The position numbers were made by a program, and so were the translations under genes. Shown piece by piece: positions 48,001 to 60,281 of a stretch of DNA of 64,000 nt (the first letter of the stretch is position 1; every line of letters begins with the position of its first letter). Source of the DNA: Inonotus obliquus (lineage: Eukaryota > Basidiomycota > Agaricomycetes > Hymenochaetales > Hymenochaetaceae); assembly GCA_032164295.1 (NCBI GenBank), contig JAJHTX010000002.1, forward strand, positions 1,860,001 to 1,924,000, in the 5' to 3' direction. The notes under the pieces are model-generated. The model was not told the origin of the DNA, did not search any database, and saw nothing but the letters and a program-made list of their open reading frames with translations.

Positions 48001-51000
48001 TGTGGTCCACCAGCGACCGAAGTGCCTTTCTGAGTTAACACGTTAGTATATACAATATGTCTGAAAGAAATCGGTTCCAACCTTCCGCAAGCCTTTACTG
48101 GATCATGCATATTTGCAAGCATTGCAATAATGCGGTCAAGAGTCGGGACCACTTCAAGTGGAACAAGGAAATCCGATGGAAGTCGATCTGCCGGAGAGTT
48201 AGACGATACCTCAGGCGGAAAGAAGGCCTTTTGCTGCACAAGTCAATGGTTTAATTTAGCAACAACATGGGAATCACAGTGGAAGAGTTACATACCACCA
48301 AAGAAGCCATCGCACCACATGCAGCATGGGATAAGAGTCTTGTTTCCGTCTGGAACAGGGCTATCGCTGCAGCCTTTTGTTGTGGATCGGAAAATCCGGC
48401 AGTAGCAGCTATTTGCATCGTCACAAGGCGCTGTTTTACGCTTTCCGATTGACTGCCGCATTGGCACCATTCTTCGCACAGACGATACAGAGTCAGATGC
48501 ATGTGTGCAGGAATGAATCTGTCCGAAGATTGCAGGCTTGAAAGTCCAACAAAAAGTTGTTCCACTATGCCACAGAAATATCGTCGTAGCCGCTGCTGTT
48601 GCCAATCTTTTCGGATCTCAGGGCTACCCAAATATGCTTGAGTATGTCGAACGAACTTCAAAACGTTTGTCAAACTATCAGTCCGACCAACTCCTCTTTG
48701 ATCCTTAAGGTGATGAGCAGTGAGTTGGTAAATATGAGCAACGGCCAGATACAAACGGTCCTGTCGTCGAGTTCGCCTAGTCGAAGAAGTAGGAGATGCC
48801 TTGACCCTCGAAGTATCCACGTAGAAGTGTCGAGCAGCAAATGCCCCAAGGTCCTCCAGAAGATCTCGATAAGCATCGCCCGGGAAGGAACTGATACATA
48901 AGACGCCAATGTCACGAAACGCACTATAATCCGAATCAAGGAAGGGCATCAAGTATCGAAACAGGCCTTTAGTGTCGGTCGAGACTAAGTCTCGGTCCGG
49001 TTGGGCATCTGATGGCGAACGATTGTGATGTCCCGGTGCTCTAGATTCTGGAGGTGCAGCCGTACAGCAGATCAATTTAACCCACAAGTGCCACTGTTCG
49101 ATAACAGGCTGATTGTCGGCGATGATTCTCTCTCTTTCTCGCACCACATTGACAGGACCGCGACTAGTCTGAGACGAAGGTGCGCGAATTCCGAGACCAG
49201 CCAGAGAGATAATTACCGAATGATACCGCGTTGTCGTAGCTATCCACATATCGCGACAGGATTTTATGACTTCTGATTTATGATTTGCCTGGCTTCGAAC
49301 AACTTTTGGGTAGATGAACAACCAAAGGTTTCGATCTCGGTCATCTTCACTGCCGGCAAGCCTGAGGAGTACATCGCCCGTCGTGGATTGGCGCCACTGC
49401 GTCAGTCGGTTCAATTCCTTCGCGTCAAGGAGCTCATCAAATCCTTGCAGGAACGCTAAATGCAGCTGTTTGTCCAGTAACACGTCCATGATACGGAACG
49501 AGCCATCAGAGAGCTCGTTCACGGGAGTCGAGGGCTGCTCTTGAAAGTGTCTGATAATGCGTTCGAGCAAGCGGACCAGCTTGATGCCAACAGTACGCGC
49601 CGTACGCAAGCGGGAGCTCAACAAGAATAGCGCGGCGGTCTCCACATCAAAGAACTGAGAATTCATCCAGCTATCCACAACATCGCCCGGTTGTGATATG
49701 GTCATCTGAGCCCATGCCTCCGCTATGCTGAACCAGGCATTTAACAACCGCAAGCTCTCAAATGGCAAGCGCGTCGCGGATGTTTCGGAAGTGAATTGCC
49801 TCGCAGAGAACAGAAACGATGCAAATCTGGAAAGAACTCGTGGGAGATGAGCCTGATCCTCGGCTATATACCTCAGGGCATTCGAAGCGGCCTCGCCGAC
49901 GGAAGGTTCCACATGAATGATCGCTCGAATAAGCATATCCAAGGCTTCATCAAGTGGGAGAGAAGGGTGGAGGCAGCGAGGCCAGGACGAGAAACATGCG
50001 CTAAGCAAGCTCATCTGCCCATTATACGCGGCCGGGTATGCGACAGTCGCTTCAGGATGCTGTCGAATAACTAACCCAGATGTGTCCTCGTATGCGTTGC
50101 TCGGGCGTACGTATGACCACTGGTCATCGAATATCGACATTCTCCCAATAGACTTCGCACATGTCACAGCAACTGAGACAAGCGTTGAACCAACTCTGTT
50201 AAAGAAATCCTCCATGCCCGGCCTTGAAAGTATGGTTTGAGGGCAAAACGTCGCAGATGACGGATAGTCATCTCTGAATGGAAGAATCGAAAAATCCGAG
50301 CTTGACGGCCATGTGGGGGCAGCCTCCTCGCGTTCAATCAGATGCAGAGATCGCAAAGTCGCTTCCAAACCAATGGCTGTCCGCTCAGGTGCAAAGGGAA
50401 GGGAATTAGAACCTGTCTGAGCTGATTTCACCTGTTGCTCCTGTATCAGGTTCAACACTAACTCGCATCCGTAATCAAAATGTCGCGATAGGATAAAATG
50501 GACGATGTAAATGAGAGGCTCCAGGTTTTCGTCAGAATAATTCACTCCGAGGCGAGATGAAGGGAAGAAATGCTTCAATATTCCGTCAAGGCGAGATGCG
50601 GCGGTCGAATTCGTTTCTCGGCAGCGGTACAAGTACGACCATATTAAACGCATGGTGCCGTTCAGGATGAATAGACGGAAGGGCCTCTCCTACATCGTAC
50701 AGTTAGATCATCAGTTCGAACAGAGCATAAGTACCATACCTTGAGCTTTGGGATACCACTCTCAAAGCACTGAATCCAATTCTTCAGAAAAAAATCCTGG
50801 GGAGCAACGCAAAGACTAGTAATGACGAGCGGATACGCCACCTGCCAGTATCTCGGCTTGCTCATCATGTCCCGCGCCTTCAGATAGATAACTTCCATCG
50901 CCTTGGCCCATCCGGGGTGATTGACTTCCGCCTGGGCAGTCTGGAGAGTACTTATTTATTAGACACCACGACGCAAATGCCCCAAATACGCTCACCTTTC

Positions 51001-52721
51001 CAATCGGGTGGAGCAGCTGGACGAGGGTTTCAGCAAATGCGATCTTAAGGCGGAATCCATGAGCATTCTCAAAGCACTTGGAGAGAGGTCCTATGAACTC
51101 CACTCCCTCCTCGAATGCTTCCGGAGGCCAAACTTTGATCTCTACATGCTTAAGGGCCCTCACGAGAATCTCGTACTTCATGTCCATATCCTTAGGTATC
51201 TGATTAGAAGCAACAGGTCCAAGCTCGTGTAAGAAGCGGTCTGTCACACTTTCGAACCTACAAGCGGGTATTTAACTTCATAACGCCGGCAATGAAACAC
51301 AATATATGACTTACCTGTGTCGCGTCAACTTGCCAAGCAGCGTCGCGTACAGATCGGCATTGATTGTATGGTTCCGAGACGAGGTAAGTACCTTTAAGTT
51401 AGGACGCTTGAACTGGTCGAAGGTCGTTTCTTCAAGGTTGAATCCCAAGCTCTCACTCAGTGCATCGCGCGATACTGTCTGCACGACCGCAATCAGTGCT
51501 CGACACATAATATAGATGCTTGCAAGGCTTTTCCGTTCGTTGAGAATGTTCACGACCTCCTTCGGACCAGTAGATCGAGCGTACGAGGAAGACGAGGAGT
51601 GAAGTAGAATTATGCTGCCCGAAACACTTTCCTGTTGCGACCTGCGCCAGCGCATGATCGAGTCAACAACAGGCTTTGTGGTTTTCATCGCAATTTGTCC
51701 CAGGGAAACCAGGAGATCATCAAACTTTGGATCAACCTGCGGACCAAGGAAGTCGATCAAGGACGGGTCGCGTTCTATTGGTTCTTTGAGAAACCGGTCG
51801 ATCTTGTGTTCTGCCATCGCTGCGAACTGGATGAAAATCGCATGCAAGGCGTACTCGGATGGTGTCCTCGGATCCATCACAACTCGTTCCTCAGTGTCAT
51901 TTGTTGTTGGAACCTCGAATCGGTGAGGACCAGAGAACTCATCCGGAACCCGAGGCACAGGAGGCGGGGTCGTCTGCCGCGGCGCAATATGGTGAAAGCC
52001 GAACGAGTAATCGCTACCTGCGTCTGAGGCATGGAACATCGAACCATTGTGAGAGTGCTGTGACTTCCCGTGAACCTGCTCCCTCGATCTCGCCGACATT
52101 GCACGACCGTGTCGATGATCATTACTTGATGAAGGTGTAGGCGGTCGGGGGTAAGCACTTGGCGGACTTTTTGCTGCTTGGGTAGCTGTGTTATGTGTGA
52201 CAGAGGACGCGGACCGGTTGAAAGGATTACGAAGAGCGGGATAAGTCTGACGGTCCAAAGTTGGAACAGGTGGAGTCTCATTCGACTTGTTTCCGCTCTT
52301 GAAGGCATTCCGTAGCGAAGCAAATGACGTCTTTTTCGTGAAAGGCGCAGAAGTTGGGAGCGACGCCTGTGAAGAGTGAGCCGTTTGAAGTGATGTATTT
52401 GACCGTGCCGCAAAGGATGCGGAAGGAGCGTGAAAAGAAAAGGCCGAGTCTTCAGACGCAGCGGAATCCTGACGCGAATGAAAATAATCTCGGTCTCCCG
52501 AAGGTCTCTCCTGCGCTGCAGTTGGTGTCAAGAGCGTTGGGGAGTCTGACCCAGACGAAGCACCGAGACCGAAACCATTTGCACTTCGAGCGAACGGTAC
52601 AGATGGTGAATTGAATTCCTCATCATCAAGATCTAAAATGCCAGTCAGCAGAAATTGACAACAGGCGATAGCTAAGCTTGCACGCACCAGGAATTGTTAT
52701 CTGGTTTATCCCTTCAGCCAT
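45068..52721 (-). CDS. TAO3: Tao3/PAG1/Furry-type cell morphogenesis protein
   Basis: Seven exons read leftward: 52688-52721, 51315-52632, 50996-51257, 50740-50940, 48296-50689, 48082-48233, 45068-48029 (2440 residues). A disordered Ser/Pro-rich N-terminus (after MAEGINQITIPDLDDEEF) is followed by very long HEAT-like helical repeats, typical of the Furry/MOR2/Tao3 scaffold. Indicative blocks are EYALHAIFIQFAAMAEHKI, AEVNHPGWAKAMEVIY and RPFRLFILNGTMRLIWSYLYRCRE. In yeasts this protein scaffolds the Ndr kinase (Cbk1/Orb6) RAM/MOR pathway for polarised growth. The exon-6 donor is a weak GTTGGA; the frame across it agrees with continued helical repeats. The start shares a 440-bp divergent promoter region with the CBS gene. 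Confidence 0.9.
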
Positions 52722-53161
52722 TCTTGGCGTTTCTCTGCCCAGACCTGTGAAGCGTGTCGGACGCGTGAAAGGAGCGCGTTAGTGGTGTTGGTGTAGGCGG
52801 CCCTCTGCGGTCCAAACCTTGTGGGTCGCAAGTTGAGACTCGGTCTCAAGCTCTCAAGGTGGAGAACGTCCACCGGTCGGTCTCAGAGCCGTTGCCGTCT
52901 CTGTGACTGTCGTTGTCGTCAAACTAACGGGCGGAAGAAGTTCAATGAAATGAATTGCTTCCTTCGCGTTTCCATTCGTGAGACATTATTGCTTATTTTG
53001 GAATCTCGCCTTATTACGCGCTGCGCCCGACATGAATGGCATGAAACGTTCTTTCTTGATGTCCGACTCTCCGCCAGATTTGACTCAAATTTTTCCCCAA
53101 CGCTTTCGACTTGACAAGCAACCACAACGTTGATCTGTAGACTGCGAGCCTGTCTTGCGCA
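52722..53161. promoter_or_regulatory. shared divergent promoter region
   Basis: 440 bp between the ATGs of the PAG1 homologue (minus) and the CBS-domain gene (plus). It must hold both promoters; no clear TATA box is seen. Confidence 0.45.
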
Positions 53162-53944
53162 ATGAATGATGTGGCTGGAGGTGTTTCTTCGTTCCCCGAT
53201 GCAGGCTTAAATGGTATCGTTGTCTGTTCTTCGGGAGCTCATATGTATAGAGGCGCAGTGGTGGAGGTATGCAAGATATTCTCGTCGCAATATGCCACCT
53301 TACCTGTCTTGCACTGATTAGGATCTGCAACTGCCGCCTGCTTTCGCACTGCCAGAAACAGAGATCATTGCTCGCGCGATTGAGTTGGCTTATGACCGCG
53401 ATTTTTCGCACATACCGTAAGTATATTGTCAATCTTATATTTCCGTTGAAGAGCTCGATGACGTCTGTTGTAGTATTTCATCTAAGCAGCGTAAGCCCGT
53501 TGGATATATCGATGTTGCAAAGCTCAAGACCAAATGGGAGGCCAGTGAAGCTAATCCGGTGCGTTTATCCGAAGTTGTCCCAGGCAGGAGATGTGACATT
53601 GGATCTTCCCGAAGACGGATAGTGTTGTTAAATATATGACCAAATTTCTTCGAGGCCCAGCACACGGGTATACGCTCATTACACCAGATACGCCGCTGCA
53701 CGAGCTCGAGGAGTTCCTAAAGCACAATCTATTCGCCCTTGGTTCGTACACAGTCGGTTGATTTGCTGAAAATAAATGCAACTTTTGACCATTTCATCTC
53801 CCGCTCAGTTACCGATTACGAAAGGAAGTTTGTCTTAGCAGTGGCTACACAAAGTGATCTGGATGTGAGTGATCTTCGTATGTGAAACGTACGACCTTTG
53901 ACCCCGGTATTGCGCAGAATTTCATAAAGCGACGGGGTTTGTAA
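53162..53944 (+). CDS. CBS-domain protein
   Basis: Six exons (53162-53266, 53322-53416, 53474-53558, 53615-53741, 53809-53864, 53918-53944) give 164 residues. One CBS-like unit runs through AIELAYDRDFSHIPISSKQRKPVGYIDVAKL, and a second through VVKYMTKFLRGPAHGYTLITPDTPLHELEEFLKHNLFALVTD with FVLAVATQSDL. CBS pairs bind adenine nucleotides or act as regulatory modules; no partner domain is present, and a specific role is unknown. The start follows the usual fungal leader. Junctions keep frame. It is probably the conserved small fungal CBS protein. Confidence 0.78.
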
Positions 53945-55265
53945 CTGCAGAGCCAGTTTCAATGCTCATATCGTCTCTCGGGGTGTTCAACACTACTCAT
54001 CTAGACCTCTGATTGTTGTATAATCTTGTGATATTAGAAGTTCTGCACTTATTTGCTGTTCTGGTTGGATTGAGCATAAACCGCCTTCGCCTCTCACGGA
54101 CAAGTTCTCATGGTAACAAGCTGGTGGAACGGTGAGCTTATCGTTCTTACTTCCGGACTTCTAGCTCAGAAGGCGCCACAGATGGCAATTGGACAGCTAG
54201 CATGGTTATCTTCTAGTTCACGATGGTAAGAGAGTGGGATTAGAAAGCTAATGAAGACGAAAAAGACCTCTTCGATTGCTACCAGAGATTGCGCACTATC
54301 AAAAGCTTTTTGCTCACTCAATCCGATAAGTAAGGCGTAAGGACAGTCGCCCCTATCAAGCCAGCCGGGCTGAGCGATCCAGGCTGGTTAATATTTAGAG
54401 GCGATTTCGGATCGCAAGCAATTATCTCATTCATATTCATTCATACTTGTTTGAGATTGTTGATCGGCAATTGACTACATATTTTCAGGTGTTCCTAGAT
54501 GACCGTGGGAGACTTCCTTTTCATAGACTTACCAGCAACGCGGAAGAGGTAAGGAACACCATCAGAATATCCATCCCGGCCATGATTGGGACCAGATCTC
54601 GACCATTTAGCCATTTGAGCACTAGACAAGCTCAAGACTCTTCTCGGCGCTCTCTCCTCTAGTCACTTTCGTCGAATTCCATTTTTTAATTTAGTTCGGT
54701 TTTTTTTACAACAAAAGCAACCCCCAGGCCAACAAAGTACGTCCAATTCTTCAATAACTGCCATCTCTATCCGCGTTAACGCAATCTCACTCCAGCCGTG
54801 GAGGGACTGCAACGCATACTGTGGGAGTAGTGTTTCATGAAAAACCATACGAAATGAGAGTGAAGAGCCGGTTTGAGTCCGACGGACAGGGACACCATGG
54901 ACCATTCGGTACAACTCCTGTGATCGACCTGATGAAACTCAAATTGACCCGCATTACTATGCACATGAGAACCCTCTTAGCCATTGGCCCTATCATGGCA
55001 ATCGCGTATACATCCTTAAGTATAAGAACCGAACTCATTCCGCAGCTCCAAGTCTCGCTCTTAATCGCATCCCAGCCCGCTCTCCTTCAGCGAGAATTTT
55101 ATCTCCAACAGGCCAGACAACGAAACAAAAAGCGTCCCGACCGACCGGTGGCGTGATCCCCCTCACCGCGTGCCTCCTGGACCAGGCTTACGCGCTACTG
55201 TATCTGTTTCGACCAGTTAAAACGCGCTCCATCAAGTCCCCAGCCTGGCTCATGCGTTGGTCTCG
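53945..55265. other. intergenic, no recognised gene
   Basis: 1.3 kb between the CBS gene and G-alpha 2. Short frames only; a T-run and A/T-rich stretch lies near 54685-54720. Confidence 0.5.
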
Positions 55266-58200
55266 ATGATCTATTCTTCGCCTCACTCAAAGTCGCGACC
55301 TCACGTTCAAATATTTGATTCTTCTCCTGGTCCATCAGCTTCGAAGTCTAGGACAATGCCAAACTTACGATCTCGTAGGGAGGAACCATTTCATTGGCCT
55401 CCCAGACTGGACGAGCAATTCGAGACGGCGGAAGAAGCTGCCCGAAAAGCAGCCGAGGACTTCGAAGCGCAACAGACAAGCGAGAAGATAGACGTTAGCA
55501 TTTCTGCTGAGCGAGCGCGGAGGAAGAGAAGCAAAGCTGTAAAAATTCTGCTTCTAGGTGAGTTTCTCCGCTTCTCTGCCTTCGCATAGTGGATAGTCCC
55601 GATGCTTACTGTGGTTCCATAGGTCAATCCGAATCCGGGAAATCGACGACACTCCGTAATATTCAACTAAATCTTGCACCTCATTCGTTCCAGGCGGACG
55701 CTCAGGCGTGGAGGACGGTTATACACCTAAACCTCTTGATATCTGTGAATTACCTACTTGACCTGCTCAAGGAGTCATTGGTCTCCAGTACTAGCAGCGA
55801 ACAACAACGGCCTCCTCGTTCATTCACAACACCCTCCCGGCAACTCATTGAAAAAGAAAGATCACGCTTGTATTCGCTGGATGTCCCGGGAAGTGCTTCT
55901 GCCGACACTAGAACGGCCCATTCATCGACTCCAGAATATTCTACGGAGCTTCGTCGTTTGATGCTTAGCCTCCTTCCGCTGAAGAGTATTGAGCAAACTC
56001 TTCGTCAGCGGCTGGGTGCTGAACCTGCAGGTACCTCCACTGGGTTAGACCGGAGTGAAGCTTTGACGAGCATCGTAAAGGTCCCCATCCACTCACCTGA
56101 ATTGATGGTGTCCGGGGAGCCATATAATCGACCGGCATCCGCACAGTCACATGTACCAGGTGCTTATGGCAAACATCTTTTTGGTCTCAGACGACACTCC
56201 GTTTCTTCTTCGGCTACCTCGTCAACCTCGTCATTTTCAAACACCCCATCCGATCTTAGCAGCCAGCACTCTGGGGTCCCCTCAGCGACTCTGTCGCAGG
56301 ACTCGGCAGCTCATAAGCGCCGATTCCATCACCGGCGAAACAGCCGATTATACGGCATTGTCGATTCTTTCGCAGTGAAAGTACGGGGTAGTACCGGGTG
56401 GAGACGACGTGCACGAATACCAGATAGTCTTATCTCTGGTCGCAGTACGTCGAGCTTGTCTGCCGAGCATGACTCATCGGAATCTCATTCGAGGCGACCA
56501 AGCATCGATGCCATGAGCGAACAGGAGGAACGGGAGCTTCTATCTACCCGTCAGATCATCCAGCTCTTTGGTGAAGACATCGAGAAACTATGGCGAAACG
56601 AAGAATTACAAAGGCTGTTGAAGCGGAAGAACATCCAATTGGAGAACCGGCCTGGCTTGTGAGCTATCTTCCTTCCTATCATACACGAAGGATTTAGACT
56701 AAAAACTATGGGAGCTTCTTGAACGACATCACTCGAATAACAGCCTTTGACTATATGCCCACCACAGGTGAGTCTGCATGATGTGCCTATCATCTGCAAA
56801 ACCTTGCTAATCATAAGCTCCGTTTAGCTGATATACTTCGCGCTCGCCTTCAAACTACGGGTGTAAGGTAGGGAAAGTATAAACTCGACTAGGTGTGACG
56901 CGCGTCATGCGACCCTGACTTGGCCTGACTTGCCTCATCCGGTGACTCTGGACCCTTTCTTAACTGCAACTTCCACACAACACAAACTCGAATTTGGTTC
57001 CCATAGATCTCTTCTAATAATAATTACAACCATATGTATGTTTTTAAATTAAAAAAATATGGACCCCTGAGCTTTCGATAATGGAATGAACCTTTTTTGT
57101 GCCAAATGGCTCAGAATTCATTTTCCAGCATTCTGGTGAGGTTTTCAGAAATTTTGAAAATTTCGACCTCAGAATTTTTGCCGCTCTTGGCGGACACAGC
57201 ATGACAAATATAGTCTAAATATAGTAATATACTTATGACTAACATTTATTACTAATATAATGACTAATATGCATTTATAATCTATCTTCCTACTTCCAAG
57301 AGAGAGCCAGGGGAGCTAATTCATGGTAAGATAAGCCTTACTTTGGTGTTCTGTCAAGGTTTAAATGGGATTCTGCTAGCCTAATTGCTGACTACCACTG
57401 TTCTCAAATCCGACCCTGAGATTTTTGCCGTAGGGTCCTTCCAAATCGGGTAAGCTCAGGGTTTTTCAGGGTCGTCAGTCACACTGTGACACCTAGTCGA
57501 GTTTATACTTTCCCTACCTTAGAAGAACACAGATTAGTCCTGGAGACTGGTCCAGACGTGGGTAAAGAATGGATCATATACGACGTAGGAGGGTTCCGAA
57601 GTCAACGTGCTGCGTGGGCCCCGTTTTTTGACAGTGGTTAGTCCGTTTACCCTTTCATGGTTATCAGAATCACGCTGTGATTTCCAATTTGAGGGCAATG
57701 CGTACCTGACTATGAAAACGCCGCCCTCGTATCACTCTGACCCTCTGATCTCAATTATCGCACTGATTGATCAGACCTGCTAACTCAATTTGTTCGGTCT
57801 TTGCGGCTGCTTTCCGTGATGTAGTGAACGCGATCATCTTTCTTGCCCCGATCTCGTCTTTTGATGAATGGCTCGTCGAGGACCCAAGTGTCAATCGGTT
57901 GGTACGTCTCACATCACACTACTCTCGATGCAGTTGGACTGGAAACGGGAAACTGACGATAGCTCCTTTTCAAATCAGGAGGATACTTTTCACTTATGGC
58001 GCGAAATTTGTGCTAATCGGTTGCTCGCATCGGTGGAGTTTATCTTGTTCTTGAACAAGTACGACATCCTTCGAGCCAAGCTGCGTGCTGGAATACGATT
58101 CGCTGATTACGTCGTTAACTACGATGATCAAGACGGTACGAGGAACGACGCTGACAGTATTGCAAGATGTGAGTAGAGTGCTTCTTTCCTCCTATTGAAT

Positions 58201-58504
58201 TTACTATCTCATTCCATTTCTTTAGATATGCTAGCTACTTTTAATGCCGCTCATAAGAAGCTCTCTCCAAAACCGCGGAGGCTCCGGGCCTATCTTACCT
58301 CCGTCATAGTAAGCACCTCGATAATTTCACTATCTGATGGTAGCAGGTCTCATCGTGACCTAATCAGGACTCTCGTGCCACCTCGAAAGTTGTAACCCAC
58401 AGTACGTAGTCCCGTCCGGTACTCGCCAAAGTCTACGAGCTGAAATTTTTACAGTCAGCGAGCAAGTTCTTATCAGCAATCTTGTCAAGGGGGACATTCT
58501 GTAA
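55266..58504 (+). CDS. divergent G-protein alpha subunit (copy 2), interrupted by a transposon
   Basis: Exons: 55266-55557, 55623-56658, 56715-56767, 56828-56865 joined to 57522-57636 after removing the element, 57825-57901, 57979-58168, 58226-58308, 58368-58401, 58455-58504. The empty-site protein would have 655 residues. Motifs: P-loop GQSESGKSTT; switch I DILRARLQTTGV; then DVGGFRSQ, where Phe replaces the catalytic Gln; NKYD; and TSVIDSRATSKVV before the last helix. A very long Ser-rich insertion sits in the helical domain. The N-terminus has no myristoylation signal. With the 654-bp insertion the plain reading frame is broken in switch I; only unusual splicing could rescue it. Functional status is therefore doubtful. 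Confidence 0.82.
56866..57519. mobile_element. non-autonomous TIR DNA transposon, 654 bp, TA target site
   Basis: The ends are inverted repeats beginning AGGTAGGGAAAGTATAAACT. They match perfectly for 31 bp, then imperfectly for about 25 more. TA flanks both ends (56864-56865 and 57520-57521), the target duplication of Tc1/mariner-type elements. There is no transposase frame inside; the middle is AT-rich. It lies inside the switch I coding exon of the G-alpha gene. Confidence 0.92.
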
Positions 58505-58864
58505 GATCCATGTATCATGCCTCAAGCTAGATCCTTCGTCCTCCTTCCTTCATGTACCTTTTCCAGCGGCTCTCTTGTTAGCTGAGCATTCCAGGATGAA
58601 TTCGATCCAAGCTGCGTCATGCTGTCATTTCTAAATTATGCATCTGTAGTTGGTCTAGTCTCACCCAAGAAATTTTATGGTACTCCAACGCAGCCATTCG
58701 ACTCGACTAAACGAGGTGGAGGGATGCGCTGTTCTCGATAGGTGTCGAGTATGGAATACAAAAGAATATAGATATTTCATTGATCATTCTTGTAAGTTTG
58801 GGGGGAGTCGAGAACAGGAATCGACGGAAGACAGTAGAACGTGCAGTAAGCACCATGTCGACAA
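58505..58864. other. intergenic between convergent genes
   Basis: 360 bp between the 3' ends of G-alpha 2 and DIM1; no feature seen. Confidence 0.5.
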
Positions 58865-59594
58865 TCAGTATCTGTATCTTGTGGAATAATCTGGATATTT
58901 CAAAGTGACGTTAGAATAACAACTGATAATTCGAGGTCGGAACGGCTCACCTTTGGGAGAAACGACGAGACCACGACCCTTTGAAGCCCCACGATATACC
59001 GTCTCAATGATATCAATTAGCTGATGAATTACATTAACTTGCGCACGGGAGCATGTCATTTTGACGGTTCTCTTACCTCCTGCTTATTATCCATAGCCCA
59101 ATTACTTGAGTTGAAGAGACAATGAGATCAGCGACGATCTAGTAAAGGAAAGCGCCTTTGAACTTACATCTTGTTATTGTTACCAGTACCAAGATCTATC
59201 ATGATATGTTTATTCCTATTATAACCGATAAAAGCGGTGTCAGAGACACAGTTATAATCCGATAAGAATCGGAGCGACGTACCGATAGAAGAACATCACC
59301 GTACAAGGATCATATAACTCGTACATCTACGATTAAGCACGTCAATCTTCCTTGTGAATTGTCATGTAGAGCAAACCTCACCTTATTGAAATCTGGAACT
59401 TGCGTGATATCACACAAGTAGATCACAGCGAAGTTTTGAACCTTCTCTGATACAGCGTACAACGTCTCGTCCATCTTCATACACTGTGCGTCCCAATCGT
59501 GGCCGAAGCGGATGACAACGATACGGTCCTCTTCAGATTTGATTGCTTCGTCGACGTGCCATCCGGAAGGGAGATGAGGTAGGAAGTAAGACAT
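58865..59594 (-). CDS. DIM1: DIM1/TXNL4A, U5 snRNP thioredoxin-like protein
   Basis: Six exons read leftward: 59382-59594, 59283-59326, 59168-59215, 59077-59104, 58951-59020, 58865-58890. They give 142 residues, exactly the family length. The sequence is nearly the eukaryotic consensus: SYFLPHLPSGWHVDEAI, VVIRFGHDWD, FAVIYLCDITQVPDFNK, MYELYDPCTVMFFYRNKHIMIDLGTGNNNKINWAM, and the terminal YRGASKGRGLVVSPKDYSTRYRY. It is a core component of the spliceosomal U5 / tri-snRNP (Dib1 in yeast), nuclear and essential. The exon lengths (28, 26 nt) are short but fully supported by protein identity. Confidence 0.97.
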
Positions 59595-60281
59595 ATTGCG
59601 CTTCCGTCCGTCAACGCTGGGGATGTAGAAGAGAAGAAACGTTTTGAAGAGGCCGAGGTCAATTTCATCGGCTCACACTGTTGACAGTGTTGTCACTTGT
59701 GGCGGCGAACAGATTCAGATCACGTGTACTTATTATGTAATCCAATACAATTATTCGGAAATCCACTATTTTGCTAGACAGTATCATCACTATCACTGAA
59801 TTGTTATCAAATTCCAAAAGCTTCATGCTCACATCGCGGACTTTGAGGAGCATCCCGCTTCTGTATTTAGCCGGACTGGCCTGCGGTGGACATCTTAGCT
59901 TGTGTTAAACTCACTCGCATTTCCGTTGATTTAGTAGTTTCACGTATTCTTTCCGCCTTATCCGCATCTGCGGAGTTCGGTCAACAAACCTTCCGGAACA
60001 TCCATCTAGAGCTCCAAAATTCGACTTCAAGTTGAGGGATCTTATCTCACGGAATGGTGCGATACGGTCTTCCTTTCGCGCAATAGCAACCAATTGTGGT
60101 GGAGTTGAAGACATTGCGAGTCGCACACCATCGACCTTGTGATTCTCGTGACTATGGAGTGTGCGGTCCGTACGATTATAAAAAGCCTGCATGCGCATGG
60201 CGTTCTTTGTGATAGCAGACTGGGCTCTACGATTTCCGCACAAAGTAATCAGGACCCCTCTGATAGCTTAGACCAGAAAAT
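59595..60281. other. divergent promoter region, DIM1 and dioxygenase
   Basis: About 690 bp between the two start codons. A 110-codon minus-strand frame (59911-60243) has no recognisable domain. See the TATA box at 60177-60184. Confidence 0.45.
60177..60184 (+). promoter_or_regulatory. TATA box for the dioxygenase gene
   Basis: TATAAAAA lies about 98 nt upstream of the ATG at 60282, giving an expected leader of about 70 nt. Inferred from motif and distance. Confidence 0.45.

Noticed and set aside
58309..58395. Ending G-alpha 2 by reading on through GTAAGC at 58309
   Set aside because: That frame yields a non-family Ser-rich tail; the intron 58309-58367 leads to DSRATSKVVTH and a proper final helix.
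59911..60243. 110-codon minus-strand frame between DIM1 and the dioxygenase
   Set aside because: It covers the dioxygenase TATA box and leader and shows no domain.
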